From a virus: a stretch of DNA of 52,743 nt. The stretch spans positions 1 to 52,743 of the IMG/VR virus record IMGVR_UViG_3300021371_000023; one strand, given 5' to 3'. Position 1 is the stretch's first letter; every line of letters starts with the position of its first letter. Below are positions 37,301 to 42,248 of the stretch, one piece after another. The notes beneath the pieces were generated by a model. It did no database searches, was not told where the DNA came from, and was given only the letters and a program-made list of their open reading frames with translations. Made by a program: the position numbers and the translations under genes.

Positions 37301-38983
37301 AAGTTTAGCGAATATCAAAAGTTCTTGAGAGGAACTAGAGTATTTAAGGATATACAATTCCGCAAGAAGAGTCTGTCTGATTTTGATGCAGATGCCCAAA
37401 GCGACTACAACTTCTTTACGCAGCAGGAGAATCAAGACAAGTTTTATGGCTTGACAGATATAAAAGAACTCCTATCGGAAACGATGTCTAACGCTCGCTT
37501 TGCTGAGCAGCTAGCAAAAGTTGACAGTAAGGTTGGGGAGAGATTGTCTAAAGCTAGAGGTACTAGTGTATGGAATAAAATCCTACAGCTTGCAGCCGAT
37601 ATGCTCGAAGCAATGAACCTCACCTTTGGTGCTAATGCTGCTACAGAAATTTCAGCTATAGGAGCTTCTGTAATAAGCAAGAGAGCAAGGTCTCTGGGTG
37701 CCAAGGTACCTTTTATTAATTCTGAAAAAAGTAAAGTAGAGTCTGAGAAAAGAATGTTTACTCCTCGTAAAGAGGGAGACGTTCGGAACGTAGATTCTAT
37801 GATTGCTTATAAGAAGATTCGTATAGAAGAGTTTAAAGCTGTACGAGCAAAGTTTTCAGGAAACAACAGTGCACTGAAAAGTATAGATAGAAGGATAGCT
37901 AAAGAGAAGGCAGACATAGAAGCACTAAGTGATGATAGTGTAACCGCAAAGTCTGTGTTGATGATGGTTGAGCGAGAGCTTGAGGACATCGATAATGTTA
38001 TGTATCGTATGGCAGGTAAGATGCCTAACAAGGCTTACATGACGAGTATTCTCAGTGCTCAGACTGCTCTTGCGTTTTACAGTAGGTTTGCTAAGCAGGT
38101 TAAGTTGAACCGTGAGAGCCGAGAAAAAGTTAGGGACTTGGTGGGTCGTGCTAATGCGATGCAAGATGACTACTTAGACATCCTTCGTGAGGCATTACGC
38201 AAGTACGCTAAGCAGTTGTATGCGGGTAGTCCTACTGCAAATCAGATCACGGACGACAGCTTTGAGACTATGGAGGCTATCAATTTCCTCAAGGCCAACT
38301 TGATGTCTGCTGGTCGTCAAGGTAGGATTGAGCTTTCTTTCTTAGACGATATTCTTAAGGTTGCATATGACGGTCAGAAGACTGACTATACTACGCGTGT
38401 TGAGGCTTATGAAATTCTGAGTGCTGCGTTTAAGAAAACTGACTACTATAAGAAGCATGGTTGGGAGGGACTGGTAGAGCTAGACGCCGACGGGAAACCT
38501 ACTCCTAAAATTATTAGTCCTGTAAGTGGTAAGTGGAGTCTTGAGGAGCATAAGCGCAGAACAGTGGCTCTTACTGAAAACAGTGAGTCTGGATGGAAGA
38601 ACTATTACGAGTGGCTTACTGAACATACTGATCGTATCGATGTGGAGCGTTTGTACAACCTAGACATTCGAGAGGTTACGCGCAAAGACGACCCAGCATA
38701 CATCCTTCAGTTGGAAAAGAAGTTCGGTAAGGTTGGTACTAGAGAGCTTCTAGCTAGACAGGACAAGTTGATGGATCGTTATGCTGATGCTAAGGTGGCA
38801 GCGTTTGATGTCATCGATATGAATACGACAGGCGAAGACGCTAAAGAAAGTCGCAAAGCACAGAAGATTGCTTGGGTAAACTTGAACAGTCCTGCTGCTC
38901 ACTATAAATACTTTAGTGGCAAGAGCTGCGTCCGGTTAATGCTAAAAACCAATTCTTGTATCATATGCCTCTACCTAAAGTAG
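25301..38983 (+). CDS. Giant multidomain virion protein with RNA-polymerase-like and zinc-protease motifs
   Basis: Translation from ATG 25301 gives 4560 residues; a TTG at 25256 overlaps the preceding gene and is less likely. Residues 200-245 are hydrophobic Ala/Gly/Val segments, and a coiled coil lies near 785-815. Acidic linkers at about 925-1047, 1510-1587 and 3784-3871 split the chain; the last two end in GGLFSASAR (1588-1596) and GGLFSASPR (3872-3880). Residues 2914-2957 (YRLPTQ, then DRIIVPKELVGRIGQDYDID) recall the RNA polymerase beta-prime barrel, with DxDxD Asp at 2953/2955/2957. HELVH at 3957-3961, with Glu4056/4060 in ELLSETMSN, is a gluzincin zinc-protease motif. The last about 20 residues look out of frame: the chain probably continues in the ORF at 38956 after a one-base slip. 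Giant RNA polymerase/protease virion proteins are known in crAss-like phages; the polymerase activity here is a hypothesis. Confidence 0.75.
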   Translation: MEENLNDKLIPLTNAKPEEVDEALTGQPSTVQKTDQELRAEEYQAGNVVAKGVDFSDLGYLDKDLRLRIQNNQDGYLGMDLDPLMDRTFVTGLDQGETFDNPARLYDKSQEAQGVFEKIFNGSVQFAGDTVLNIGQGIGGTFYGLGSAIANQEFSKFYDNSVTNALDRAEEYWGKTFEVKTGGNQGGIKQGANFIFNDLFGGLSFLVGAVATEAILSAVTVGSGGATAGVQAAATAGLVARGSRIMKNIANGGRRVISGKYVDEVARGISALGDDATRVAAAGGITSASSQVNKAMRYNTYGRVARQWFTGAGMEASMEARHTLNEAVEEERREYESRYGAGSFTEEKEQAVREQYEPHTNAAFLTNFALVGVSNMVMFPKIFGTRMRGQMFRTRLRDVNQMSTSQQTRLARRLGVDKSALPKYIESRGSFDLNTLGFGKATNMGKLARGTAILRRGAYEGVVEEGLQGVIARSTKDYLRHKYDEENQTQTVNFMDNLSAGFQGSYGTKEGLKEVGIGMLLGIMGAPWAAKVKSQDGKKDVYKLRLLGGYQDVRKGILERDEKMQRILDLHEKDGGVLETLRAEVENSVVQNGLQRDMDAAALAGDFKRMKDIEQNQIFSHAASKIITGRYDDALVEAKSILDDMTADDYRQLLGKDGDSMSDQEVLARKIEVYETYENQMKAAKTAFERSQEIYRGRDPEVNTAIANTLYNIEAYDVREKKLAQTLADNIKTLNADTVLSGQRIQHYLNISMQDIEKMSALREKIRRIEKGLQTKLERKIIKNINAEKAAARQQETQEAEQELERLREQEESLTQAFMSRGAIEGEYNFNRDEQVARINALVDMHEALDAISLVDTELNVSEIQEVIASLFELSEDRIALIRLHNQLLEDGGLANYIASIEGVITAGAEINKALKKRAENNEDNASDLNSEKSQVTEDDDDVVAEDIDESINEDPNYYDDAENSEAEAAAAAEAASDSESEFSEEDYERGEESSDGKLTEDDTAKKFQPPPSSETETSTNSENDPAPQKEVVPEDKATPSNVTSTGKLWLDIEVEGKLKPNVTDVQKHLALNGSEGLIFRATQINGDEVEIVVESVKGNLPTFPGGNKLMSIGVSNFENVFGEGSLALANADAGYTFSLEIESYGSGVLMHYLDKEGKIKGGPQIVGDVLTDPKNQLIEVVYSVRDSENATTFFSALTGKDISNSSNEEIKTFLAENTKTRSGLRTGSHYAIVRDSRTQNLTFAPIKGNSIGIASSRFILRALQTLNIASGAQTKEQHQMSDQEYDHNVRQLEEHFDIDFGQEGFDLAKQINKVIRSISGVNAFKDVSEIREGQKNAKTNQIQIFPSNNKKGAQLVVYKAGIDPMQQLLDGQGNPRVDGNNKPYRVKSSWKSDTTSKEGRSDFLRLLGGIRHSSTLEQRSLLKSAGKVMSQLDFGSTLYEDGNTAQGLKVEPLESYEFIANNFLFGSYIDTRKANRGDRGPLEIIDPITGERKVYANRVKQMNIVPVVADTGTASEQDTEQGTESTESSTAEESFFNTDSEGETDYADDELQGGAIDPSVQTDTTENGGSSYDGLDDDIDYDDDDDGGLFSASARTETTDEDSISFSPRGSESKAKLSPMDRAGKNMRVSGLTVKETEEAINIIVGLAARLVQVHSVTKRRNQAMTLGSLKRNVYRVLKGTNKRPSPISQVFNTLPKADQKKIQILLKNSNAGTSKKEVGYSLMFDQAFFLAAQRLVLGTHGLLKLGAQNLNELSEAYDGLTDLTEENYDRADLSMKEFEDKFSFTVDPKATQGILLRRQLMAIRHTHTDSKTKTFLGLRKYIDHSTISGILNQELAGIKPNFRDVKEKLEKSVAQYPYIKDILKSMDIKTLDVKDPFYNQKLNTMLQLRQQFVVFASKDAVTYLSTKHNINQGAFGTVYLFSSNERNMGVHALQNFLSKLVTNGFYNYTKGVPEINKKKFQSFVAELDAITETDNSTKTKADLISQLFERELKMTIPAHLFTSEVPGMEDIEAELGIGNSKMDPVSAFGHLRYVMRSVATGQVSKTTNIMSLPQTMQFKKFFMLSATQGDDLIQNTSKDAAGNLRWHYVMPKLLSDKIKSIKNLTDEEIEEASVYLQNNLLYQMSGDSALMASKLKVDYYDAHSKLRSSMNPKEWLKMSPGDRKLAQLILYGNDNTYIQRNGKKIMLSRFTLPTIADKETMPVIQVASASVQVNNRILLDGVSKKDMPIQDLRIEHFINTRNYYKDNIKSLVDQELTRINNIEEENFSELPTEAQRQANKIIMFPELNVLLDKHPLSSMKGSGDRAAFHKDAEVIITAAMNRDMQEGLTQMHHSGIFDLYEKSGPDGTVYTDSEGNEVPRIRQEGAISNLRFFNKAHLLAKGDVTGKSSQEFIANHLGLEVDNNIPAKQMFLAYHAKFVAESRAVRAHTVQAVTGDVGVYWKKDVSSTLKNMQKRLAALIAPGTVVPSITKEDIPNTPGVDSMGNTVVKRILIKDFKTDASNIAELKKLLPNSELSAYLNIETTDAAEYITPRERLLNLLAEGKISRKEFSGLLVKAESGQTLEKEEMGYFRPGKPVAAGDHGTHHFYIKSAEFVLLPSDIQGTSLMNLYDFMVATDVGRATHESAYKVGRRANTAIDIYEDDGSVRKFTAEEIEDVAENLTGKRYDQDRSTFKIQQQVPVKTKLETVHGTQISRLFDVGLQNETGFDEYGVFKAFRKDGKLRGKDLKVIYNNARGIENQAKKVAFYKKYGVGTPEYKVKMAARLREEGANRGYGMNEMAALHFDPDTQVFSVPLWGTASAQRIDSLLISIVESEIIKPRTLGFSGPIAPEIGYAFENLSKAQKSSISWVTNSEGQPIWKGNSLETTTKAKPYDEIILPWKFKADLGKFQDENGNIDINRIDSQLLDVFGYRLPTQAKASSSSFRVVGFSGPEVGDRIIVPKELVGRIGQDYDIDKLFTLMFDHELSDTEVDKPRLVKKASLSKSEVESYTDKELLNESLEVMDVEALEELISRARNTQIDVYHSSHRNTSEKVRKIIHEPIGDGYAEDLADIVNAKGDLILDPMGVSYNDFTTADASAGATALGVFAVQGSLHAVINSNQLDIYLAEGNYMDVVEIGQTKGQSLMRKGRAISKAAWAKLGKDEILDDSFILLDKETKAGTVTKQFNRMMNHALDNQNNGLLGDLRISRETYPLWSMLTHHGYNQETIELIVSSSAIKNVVEVSKSRSAMTNGNYFELPKYLSNEVKIRRTAILQSFSTEKFDTLEGEELQAAISNASKEYTKWRRSNKINFAVNKEWLVADFKGQDLGERERQIYEVGLLELFLKTINQGKRLAKFSDTLRRDSVFPAHRQELNMMIQDTTVYYYPNRGMNGLLNLPGEDSMAKSNGIAFGDWNKVLALANASLKAKNKYGANSKQYKESVRALNAFKQAEMERLRTQILQNTHPGQLADLVMNLKADGVFSLSQEHVDRTHMYDTALAYFQEQTQSVTKMHSWLKGLRSYHFARLAEKIDGSRNAREIRNSLLVDPDTNLASQITQAKKDFPSLERNPFLKHLILNVDTSAHGYYTVEFTGDRNLNVTSQELLSGMHDLLTHKEKEVRQLGKSVVLYSLVTGGGLGSRSFSKYVLAEYLEENGIRQELMNAVDKDSVFWNTEAHRQIVMHNHTLIPRAPEFGQDVVRTQEEDPTERTVIEIGFKNGGQDGSQSERDATLNFGFFRDKKSNRPHEIGKWLRTEIIDGVPWDYYEAIQLQGIKGNFLHKEYSSYAQDEEGNSTGFTSEIEIERVKPSEENEDYNDKDGYSDEELERAEEFDDGDAFGSGTDTNGTTTVEENPAVEEAFGTEGEDKNTDSLITGTDPIDYDNMDFDDSGDGGLFSASPRTRVVVPVKESPVEAFVNRNGTKLNAVLEKIMLMESMIPKEKQVRIRVLSNMNAPSTYNSKTHTIDVRADITDAEFTHELVHAYTVWAVTSKDPRVKQQVQQLETLRRKLTSAEGLAAMGLKFSEYQKFLRGTRVFKDIQFRKKSLSDFDADAQSDYNFFTQQENQDKFYGLTDIKELLSETMSNARFAEQLAKVDSKVGERLSKARGTSVWNKILQLAADMLEAMNLTFGANAATEISAIGASVISKRARSLGAKVPFINSEKSKVESEKRMFTPRKEGDVRNVDSMIAYKKIRIEEFKAVRAKFSGNNSALKSIDRRIAKEKADIEALSDDSVTAKSVLMMVERELEDIDNVMYRMAGKMPNKAYMTSILSAQTALAFYSRFAKQVKLNRESREKVRDLVGRANAMQDDYLDILREALRKYAKQLYAGSPTANQITDDSFETMEAINFLKANLMSAGRQGRIELSFLDDILKVAYDGQKTDYTTRVEAYEILSAAFKKTDYYKKHGWEGLVELDADGKPTPKIISPVSGKWSLEEHKRRTVALTENSESGWKNYYEWLTEHTDRIDVERLYNLDIREVTRKDDPAYILQLEKKFGKVGTRELLARQDKLMDRYADAKVAAFDVIDMNTTGEDAKESRKAQKIAWVNLNSPAAHYKYFSGKSCVRLMLKTNSCIICLYLK
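30062..30088 (+). repeat. First GGLFSASxR motif of the giant protein
   Basis: The DNA encodes GGLFSASAR right after an acidic linker containing IDYDDDDD. The second copy is at 36914. Four of the first seven codons differ synonymously between the copies (GGA/GGC, GGT/GGC, CTT/CTC, TTT/TTC), so the peptide, not the DNA, is being conserved. Confidence 0.65.
34040..34171 (+). other. RNA-polymerase-like DxDxD segment of the giant protein
   Basis: Residues 2914-2957 read R-x-P-T, a small beta stretch (FRVVGFSGPEVGDRIIVPKE), then GRIGQDYDIDKLF. In multisubunit polymerases, an R-x-P-T-type turn is followed about 35-40 residues later by the Mg-binding D-F-D-G-D. The order and spacing match, but the usual Gly of D-x-D-G-D is Ile here. 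This could be a divergent double-psi barrel or a mimic. Confidence 0.45.
36914..36940 (+). repeat. Second GGLFSASxR motif of the giant protein
   Basis: It encodes GGLFSASPR after an acidic linker that contains IDYDNMDFDDSGD. The following residues (TRVVVPVKESP) begin the zinc-protease-containing segment. The partner is at 30062. Confidence 0.65.
37169..37486 (+). other. Zincin (HExxH) motif region of the giant protein
   Basis: The DNA encodes HELVH (3957-3961) after a helix-forming ADITDAEF, and downstream LTDIKELLSETMSN, where Glu4056 or Glu4060 can supply the third zinc ligand, as in gluzincins. In related phage giants this pair of motifs is a recurrent metalloprotease module. Substrate unknown; self-processing at the linkers is one possibility. 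Confidence 0.6.
38917..38929 (+). other. Probable frame break between giant protein and its C-terminal part
   Basis: The giant frame reads HYKYFSGKSCVRLMLK and then stops at 38983. In the neighbouring frame, from 38923, the DNA reads ELRPVNAKNQFLYHMPLPKV and continues to 41016. Reading G-K, then E-L-R-P-V-N would need one extra base in AAGAG (for example AAAGAG). A natural deletion, a sequencing or assembly error, or programmed -1 slippage are the choices; there is no standard X-XXY-YYZ slippery heptamer here. Confidence 0.6.
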
Positions 38984-41016
38984 TGGGTAAAGAGACTGGT
39001 TTCTTAGATGAAAGGTTTGAAGATCTGCAAAGGGAAAGTGATGCTTTAGCGTACTACAACTTTTTACGGTCTCAATTTAAGGAGATGATGTCAAGCCTGC
39101 CGTTAGACACTTACGCAGAAAACATTCATGCTGTAGAGCAGGGATTGTTTTTACCTGCTATAAGGAAGAAGATGGCTATGGATATCCTCAGTCCTAAGGA
39201 AGTAATTTTGAAACAGCACAGTCGATTCGTTGAAAGTATTACGAGTACTGATGAAGAGTTAGAGTCTCGGATGATTGACCCGGTAACTGGAGAGTTCCGA
39301 AGAGAGTTGCCTGTTCATTTTATGAAGAGGTTTAGCGAATTGAAAGAGCAAGAGTTCGATATGGACAAAGTGTATAAGAAGTTTACCATGATGGCAACTA
39401 CTTATAAGGCAAAAAATGAGGTGGAGGATATTGTAAGGATTACTGAAACAACGCTGAGTAATGTTGGAGTCTCTGTTACGAATGGTAAGGGAGAGAAGAG
39501 GATCAATAAGCTTACAGGATTAGCTTATGTACGAGAGAGTGGTGATGCTAGACAAAACATAACTAAGGCGGCTAGCGCAAGCATTAGAGAGTTTTATGGT
39601 CAATCTAAGCAGATGAACGAGAAGTACCTAGTAGGTGCAAAACGCGCTCGCACACTTGAGGAAAAGCAAAAAAAGAAAGAGCTAGAAGAAATAATAAAAG
39701 AAGCAGATGAAAGATTGGAGAATGGTCGGATAACTGAGGAGCAGCATATTGAAATTGTAGACCCCGTTATAGACAAGATAAATGCTATAGGCAGTAAAGT
39801 TGATTTAGGAAAGGTTCTCAGAGGTCTAACTAAGTTTACTCAAGCTCGTGGTATGGGTTGGAACGTACCTGCTGCATTCACAAACTACATCTTTGGCTCG
39901 ATGGCTGTGTATCAACACGCTGCTAGGAGAACAGACTTTGATGAGCGTGATGCAGATAAGGCGTTTAGAACTATGCTTCACATGTCTTTGCATACGGCTA
40001 CACTTAGGTCTGGGTTGTCTGAAACAGAAACAGCTAAAAAGATTCAGAACATGATGCTGCGTCTTGATGTTTTGAAAGACTTCACTGAAGTCAGGTATGA
40101 CCCTTTAGACGATGATACTACGTTCGAGCAAATCGTTAAAGCCTTTGGAGTATATGAACTGCAACGTAGTTCAGAGTACTTCACGTATGGTCACGCTACT
40201 ATCGCTGCTCTGCTTGGGACTAAAATTGGCGAGAGCACTGCTTGGGAGCTAATGGATGGTAAGGGTGTTATTCAAGCAGAAGGCTTTAAGCCAGGAGAAA
40301 AAGAATGGACTAAGCTGACCAATAAGATCAACCAAATTAACATGAACATTCATGGCAACTACGACCCTCAAAGTCCTATTGCCTTGAAACAGACGATGTT
40401 AGGTCCGGCTCTTATGCAATTTAAGAGCTGGGTTCCAGAAGGTTTTGCTCAAGAAGCCCAAGGTAAAATCTATGATCTGCATTTAGAGCGAGAAGTGCAG
40501 GGTATGATACCATCTATATGGGGAGAGAAAGGCGCATGGTTTGCACAGCTGCCTAAGATGTTGATTCCTATATACCGTAGGCATGCGGAGTTAGATTTCT
40601 CTAACCCTGTTACTGAAGAGAATGCTCGAAAGGCATATGCTAAGTTGTATCAGTACATGTCCTTAATGATGATGGCTACTTTCTTTAAGGTTGCTTTAGA
40701 TGATGAAGAAGATGACGATGCAAAGGGTATGCTCATTTTCTTGATGAACATCGCAGATAGATTAAATAATGACCTTAGTTACTTCTACAATCCTAGAAGC
40801 TATCAGGAAGTCACAAAAGGAATGCCTACTACGGAAACTTTAGGAGACTTGTTTAAGTTTGCAGAAGCTACTATGCAGACGATGGCAGGAGACGCGACGA
40901 TTCCGACGGGGACATATGCAGGAAGGTCACGCATGCTGCATCATGGAGGAAAGTTATTCCCTGCTGGAAATGCATTGCAGCGTATGGAGTACAACACTTC
41001 TACAAAGCCACAGTAA
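38956..41016 (+). CDS. C-terminal segment of the giant protein (separate frame)
   Basis: The open frame runs from after a stop at 38914-38916 to 41016; the first possible starts are TTG 38956 and ATG 38965, but coding sense seems to begin at about 38923. It encodes about 686 residues: an N-terminal helical stretch, a charged coiled coil near 225-265 (KQKKKELEEIIKEADERLEN), then TKFTQARGMGWNVPAAFTNY and a long helical tail that ends with LHHGGKLFPAGNALQRMEYN. There is a Met-rich hydrophobic stretch (YMSLMMMATFFKVALDDEE). The style and lack of a proper start support a continuation of the giant upstream. No enzyme motif is recognised. The C-terminus could be virion-facing. Confidence 0.6.
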   Translation: MYHMPLPKVVGKETGFLDERFEDLQRESDALAYYNFLRSQFKEMMSSLPLDTYAENIHAVEQGLFLPAIRKKMAMDILSPKEVILKQHSRFVESITSTDEELESRMIDPVTGEFRRELPVHFMKRFSELKEQEFDMDKVYKKFTMMATTYKAKNEVEDIVRITETTLSNVGVSVTNGKGEKRINKLTGLAYVRESGDARQNITKAASASIREFYGQSKQMNEKYLVGAKRARTLEEKQKKKELEEIIKEADERLENGRITEEQHIEIVDPVIDKINAIGSKVDLGKVLRGLTKFTQARGMGWNVPAAFTNYIFGSMAVYQHAARRTDFDERDADKAFRTMLHMSLHTATLRSGLSETETAKKIQNMMLRLDVLKDFTEVRYDPLDDDTTFEQIVKAFGVYELQRSSEYFTYGHATIAALLGTKIGESTAWELMDGKGVIQAEGFKPGEKEWTKLTNKINQINMNIHGNYDPQSPIALKQTMLGPALMQFKSWVPEGFAQEAQGKIYDLHLEREVQGMIPSIWGEKGAWFAQLPKMLIPIYRRHAELDFSNPVTEENARKAYAKLYQYMSLMMMATFFKVALDDEEDDDAKGMLIFLMNIADRLNNDLSYFYNPRSYQEVTKGMPTTETLGDLFKFAEATMQTMAGDATIPTGTYAGRSRMLHHGGKLFPAGNALQRMEYNTSTKPQ

Positions 41017-41029
41017 AAAAAAACATTAT

Positions 41030-41158
41030 ATGAAGAACCAAAGTTCCAACTATCAACCCTCACGCAATAAGCGCCCGGGAATTACGGCAAAGACTAAGCA
41101 GAGTTCTAATAAGAATAGTAAGAACTACCAGAAACAGTATCGTGGTCAAGGCCGTTAA
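41030..41158 (+). CDS. Tiny basic protein after the giant gene
   Basis: A 42-residue Lys/Asn/Gln-rich protein starting at ATG 41030, 14 bases after the preceding stop. The segment KRPGITAKTKQSSNKNSKNY ending in YRGQGR resembles a small protein family I recall from marine phages of Bacteroidota. It is probably disordered and nucleic-acid binding. Longer upstream frames overlap the giant's C-terminal part and are not needed. Confidence 0.6.
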   Translation: MKNQSSNYQPSRNKRPGITAKTKQSSNKNSKNYQKQYRGQGR

Positions 41159-41181
41159 TTTTAATCACTTACATTTATACT

Positions 41182-41352
41182 ATGTTAGACTTTATTACTG
41201 AGAACCTTGCAGAACTGATTATTGGTCTGCTGGCATTTCTGAAGATTATTGTAAACCTGACTCCAACGGAGAAAGACAATCAAATCTTCGGATATCTTGA
41301 TACACTGATAAGTGCTATTATTCCTGATCGGCGTAAAACGCCTACAAATTAA
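41182..41352 (+). CDS. Tiny membrane protein
   Basis: A 56-residue protein starting at ATG 41182. One hydrophobic stretch (residues 9-24, LAELIIGLLAFLKIIV) is followed by LTPTEKDNQIFGYLDTLI and a second hydrophobic patch SAIIP near 43-47, then a basic end. It is likely membrane-associated. It is the last gene on the plus strand before the strands converge and its stop lies 1 base before the end of the tRNA gene on the other strand. Function unknown. Confidence 0.6.
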   Translation: MLDFITENLAELIIGLLAFLKIIVNLTPTEKDNQIFGYLDTLISAIIPDRRKTPTN

Positions 41353-41353
41353 G

Positions 41354-41426
41354 TGCGCCTGGTAGGACTTGAACCTACGACCTGCCGATTATGAGTCGGA
41401 TGCTCTAACCACTGAGCTACAAGCGC
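41354..41426 (-). tRNA. tRNA with CAU anticodon, probably tRNA-Ile2 (lysidine type)
   Basis: The minus strand folds into a complete 73-base cloverleaf: acceptor GCGCUUG/CAGGCGC, discriminator A, D arm, anticodon loop CUCAUAA (anticodon CAU), T arm with UUCAAGU. The 27-43 pair of the anticodon stem is a U-C mismatch. The acceptor 1-72 pair is G-C, so it is not an initiator tRNA. The D-loop and anticodon-loop sequence (AGUGGUUAGAGCA, CGACUCAUAAUCG) resemble tRNA-Ile2 more than elongator tRNA-Met, so the reading may be AUA after lysidine modification; elongator Met is the alternative. CCA is not encoded. Confidence 0.85.
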
Positions 41427-41427
41427 G

Positions 41428-41459
41428 AAAAAAGAGAGCTTATTTCAGCTCTCTTTTTT
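41428..41459. terminator. Bidirectional intrinsic terminator at the strand-convergence point
   Basis: A 13-bp perfect inverted repeat (aaaaaagagagct ... agctctctttttt) with a 6-base loop (tatttc). The ends are A-rich on the left and T-rich on the right, so it can end transcription in either direction. It is the expected stop for the plus-strand late transcript, and it also sits directly upstream of the tRNA on the minus strand. Confidence 0.85.
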
Positions 41460-41472
41460 ATTTATATATCCT

Positions 41473-41766
41473 CTAGTTGCAACTGCTGTAAAGAGGGCAT
41501 TTACCATAAGGGTGTTCACAGATAATACACGTAGAGGGGTCTTGTGACATTAGCTCAAACCTCTGTAGTAAATCATCGCATCCACAATTTTCTTGTACCC
41601 ATCTCTGCTCTACGAATTCTAACGTAGAATCGTTTACAATCTTGTAAATATCACAGGGTGCAGTCCTGTAGTTTTGATCGACACATTCACATCCAATCAA
41701 AGCCCCAAGAATCATAAGCCCTATTAAGGCTAAACAGGTATATGCTAGCAGTCTATTGAAGCTCAT
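41473..41766 (-). CDS. Small Cys-rich lipoprotein
   Basis: A 97-residue protein with an N-terminal hydrophobic signal (residues 5-25) ending in a lipobox LIGC with Cys26. The mature part has many Cys residues (CECVD, PCDIY, NCGCDD, CIICEH, KCPLYSSC), so it probably forms disulfides outside the cytoplasm. It overlaps the next lipoprotein gene by an ATGA. Envelope phage lipoproteins are known to block superinfection or receptor access, so that role is possible here, but it is inference. Confidence 0.65.
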   Translation of the reverse strand: MSFNRLLAYTCLALIGLMILGALIGCECVDQNYRTAPCDIYKIVNDSTLEFVEQRWVQENCGCDDLLQRFELMSQDPSTCIICEHPYGKCPLYSSCN

Positions 41767-42140
41767 ATGGGTACTGTATTCCAGTCTTTTCGAGGACGCT
41801 CAGCAGTAACTATGTACTCTGTATAGTCGTATCTCCAAAAGTAGTATTTAAACCCGTCCTTGGCTGTTACAGAATATCGAAAGCTACCCTGTATTTCAAA
41901 ATACATAGGTCTGCCAGTAATTCTATTCCACAGATCTAAGGCATCGTCTTTATTTGTAGAGGACCATATCCAACAGTATCGGTTTTCATACCAAACTCCA
42001 CACTCATAAGGACCATTGTAATCATATGTCCCTGCAGGCACAGCGTTCTCTACATAAGCTGGGCAAGGTGCTCGGTTTATGTGTTGCAGTGAGCAGGACG
42101 ATAGTAGTACCAAAAAAATAAACGTAACTAATATTCTCAT
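41763..42140 (-). CDS. Small lipoprotein of unknown function
   Basis: The start chosen is ATG at 42140 (MRILVTFIFLVLLSSC); a longer frame to 42182 would run into the tRNA-Leu gene and its first 14 codons are tRNA sequence. The 125-residue protein has a signal ending in the lipobox LSSC at Cys16. The mature part is aromatic-rich (YDYNGPYECGVWYENRYCWI) with at least three Cys residues. It would be exported and lipid-anchored. No family is recognised. It pairs with the other lipoprotein by a 4-base overlap, so the two may act together in the host envelope. Confidence 0.65.
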   Translation of the reverse strand: MRILVTFIFLVLLSSCSLQHINRAPCPAYVENAVPAGTYDYNGPYECGVWYENRYCWIWSSTNKDDALDLWNRITGRPMYFEIQGSFRYSVTAKDGFKYYFWRYDYTEYIVTAERPRKDWNTVPI

Positions 42141-42155
42141 TGTTATAAGTTTTTG

Positions 42156-42241
42156 TAGCTGAGGCGGGACTCGAACCCGCACGAACCATTCGGCTCAACA
42201 GATTTTAAGTCTGTCGTGTCTACCAATTCCACCACTCAGCC
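42156..42241 (-). tRNA. tRNA-Leu, anticodon UAA
   Basis: An 86-base class II cloverleaf on the minus strand: acceptor GGCUGAG/CUCAGCU with discriminator A, D-loop AAUUGGUAGA, anticodon loop CUUAAAA (anticodon UAA), a long variable arm (GAGCCGAAUGGUUC) and T arm GCGGGUUCGAGUCCCGC. The first pair is G-U. It reads UUA, a frequent Leu codon in the phage genes. It lies 7 bases after the uracil-DNA glycosylase stop and was probably transcribed with that gene. CCA is not encoded. Confidence 0.92.
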
Positions 42242-42248
42242 TACCCGA

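Noticed and set aside
37726-37800. MFTPRKEG segment as a third GLFSAS-like site
   Set aside because: Only a loose F-x-x-R likeness, without the acidic linker or the GGLFSAS core; a similar MFTPR occurs in the 539-residue protein, so it may be chance.
42141-42182. Extended start of the lipoprotein gene at 42182
   Set aside because: The 14 extra codons translate tRNA-Leu sequence; ATG 42140 gives a normal lipoprotein signal.
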